A stretch of 22,119 nucleotides of DNA from Conidiobolus incongruus B7586 (Eukaryota; Entomophthoromycota; Entomophthoromycetes; Entomophthorales; Conidiobolaceae): assembly GCA_000697335.1 (NCBI GenBank), contig JNEM01012776.1, forward strand, positions 1-22,119, in the 5' to 3' direction. Positions 21,294-22,119 of the stretch are shown here, one piece after another. Under the pieces are notes generated by a model. The model was not told where the DNA came from. It worked only from the letters and a program-made list of their open reading frames with translations, and searched no databases. The translations under genes were made by a program, and so were the position numbers. Within the stretch, counting starts at the first letter, position 1, and every line of letters starts with the position of its first letter.

Positions 21294-22119
21294 AATATCA
21301 ACATATTTTGCTATATTTTGATTATTCGCTTCACCACTATTTAATTCCGCTTTATCTTTACCTCCTTCCAATAGCTTGTTTTCATTTACAATATTTCCAC
21401 CCAATCAAAAGTTTAATTACTAATACAATAATAAAATATACATATTTATATAATATAAAAACTATTAAGCGATTTATTCAACATATGCAGTATTTTATTA
21501 TTGAATATCTAATTGAAAATAATAAATCATCATTATTTCTGTGTAAAATCATGTTATAAATTATTATTACTATTATGTTTTTTTGAAGTTAAAAATATAA
21601 CAAATTTGATGGATACTTATACAAAGATTTTTGTATTGAAAATTTGTAAAAATTAAATTTAATTATACCATTTCTAGTATTTTCACTGATTCCAAGTACA
21701 ACTATTAATATTTAATTAAGGCTAAGATAAACTATCATTAATAGGAAAAATACTTTAATATCACTATAAAATTGAAGAAATGGGTAATTTTTTAATTTTT
21801 GATTTTTTTAAACATATTATTTGTTTTAAATAAAAAATTATATATAAAACTAATAAGAAAATAAATAGTTTGGAACTATATATAATAGTTTTTTTGATTA
21901 AAAATTAATTTTTTAAAATTTATTATTTAATTTAATTATACTTAAACTAATTAGTTATTATCAAAAGTTCTTTATTTTAAAATTTAAAAAACTTAACCAT
22001 AAACCCTTTAAAATTATATAAAATTTAAAGTAGTTTTTAATAATAAAATATTATCTAAATTAGCTATTTATCACTAAGTAAATTATTTTATAACCAAAAA
22101 AATTATTTAAGATTTATTA
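21294..22119. other. AT-rich right flank, no gene seen
   Basis: The first ~250 bases are the carrier gene's 3' untranslated region; an open frame at 21308-21559 (+) starts 15 bases after its stop and is A/T-driven. From about 21780 the sequence is only about 10% G+C, like the opposite end of the window. No RNA gene or tandem array is visible. Confidence 0.55.

Noticed and set aside
21308-21559. 83-codon plus-strand frame after the carrier gene
   Set aside because: It begins 15 bases after the carrier stop codon and is dominated by Ile, Leu, Tyr, Asn and Lys, as expected for an AT-rich 3' untranslated region.
1-22119. CRISPR arrays, rRNA, operons or phage-type defence genes
   Set aside because: No spaced direct repeats, no rRNA core sequences and no such protein families are visible; the genes are spliced eukaryotic ones.

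Overview
The window is a stretch of AT-rich eukaryotic nuclear DNA. It reads most like an early-diverging fungus, and an Entomophthorales/Conidiobolus-type genome would fit. That placement is an inference from three things: the very AT-rich intergenic DNA, the short GTA-starting introns, and a gene set that mixes fungal features (Sec2-type exocytic GEF, Swi3/Rsc8-type remodeller subunit with a zinc finger) with an animal-like BCH-RhoGAP protein. I see no bacterial, viral-system or CRISPR features.

Layout. At 1007-1552 (+) is a short intronless gene of unknown function whose biased codon use suggests strong expression. At 2918-5548 (-) is a three-exon SWI3/RSC8/SMARCC chromatin-remodelling subunit. 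At 6544-8156 (-) is a seven-exon gene for a p50RhoGAP/ARHGAP1-like protein (Sec14-like BCH domain plus RhoGAP). A gene-poor stretch of about 3.9 kb follows. At 12041-13714 (+) is an intronless Sec2/Rabin8-like guanine-nucleotide exchange factor. Convergent to it, at 14300-16157 (-), is an eleven-exon secreted zinc carboxypeptidase (M14A, A-type). A second gene-poor stretch of about 3.5 kb contains a GC-richer island at about 16614-16950 that resembles a lone LTR. At 19637-21293 (+) is a two-exon Ca2+-regulated mitochondrial carrier of the Sal1/SCaMC type. Both ends of the window fall to roughly 10% GC.

The exon models of the four spliced genes were worked out by hand. All 19 introns (49-70 nt) start with GTA, each junction restores a conserved protein motif, and the final products have lengths typical of their families (839, 429, 430 and 528 residues). 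One intron (7835-7888) is 54 nt with no stop codon, so it is invisible to simple ORF calling. The carboxypeptidase contains exons of only 14, 18 and 23 nt.

The genes do not form an operon or a recognisable pathway cluster. They are ordinary housekeeping and secretory functions: chromatin remodelling, Rho signalling, exocytosis, extracellular proteolysis and mitochondrial adenine-nucleotide balance. I did not find a convincing undescribed system. The best leads are the unrecognised gene at 1007-1552, the microexon architecture of the carboxypeptidase, a shared promoter motif, and the LTR-like island.
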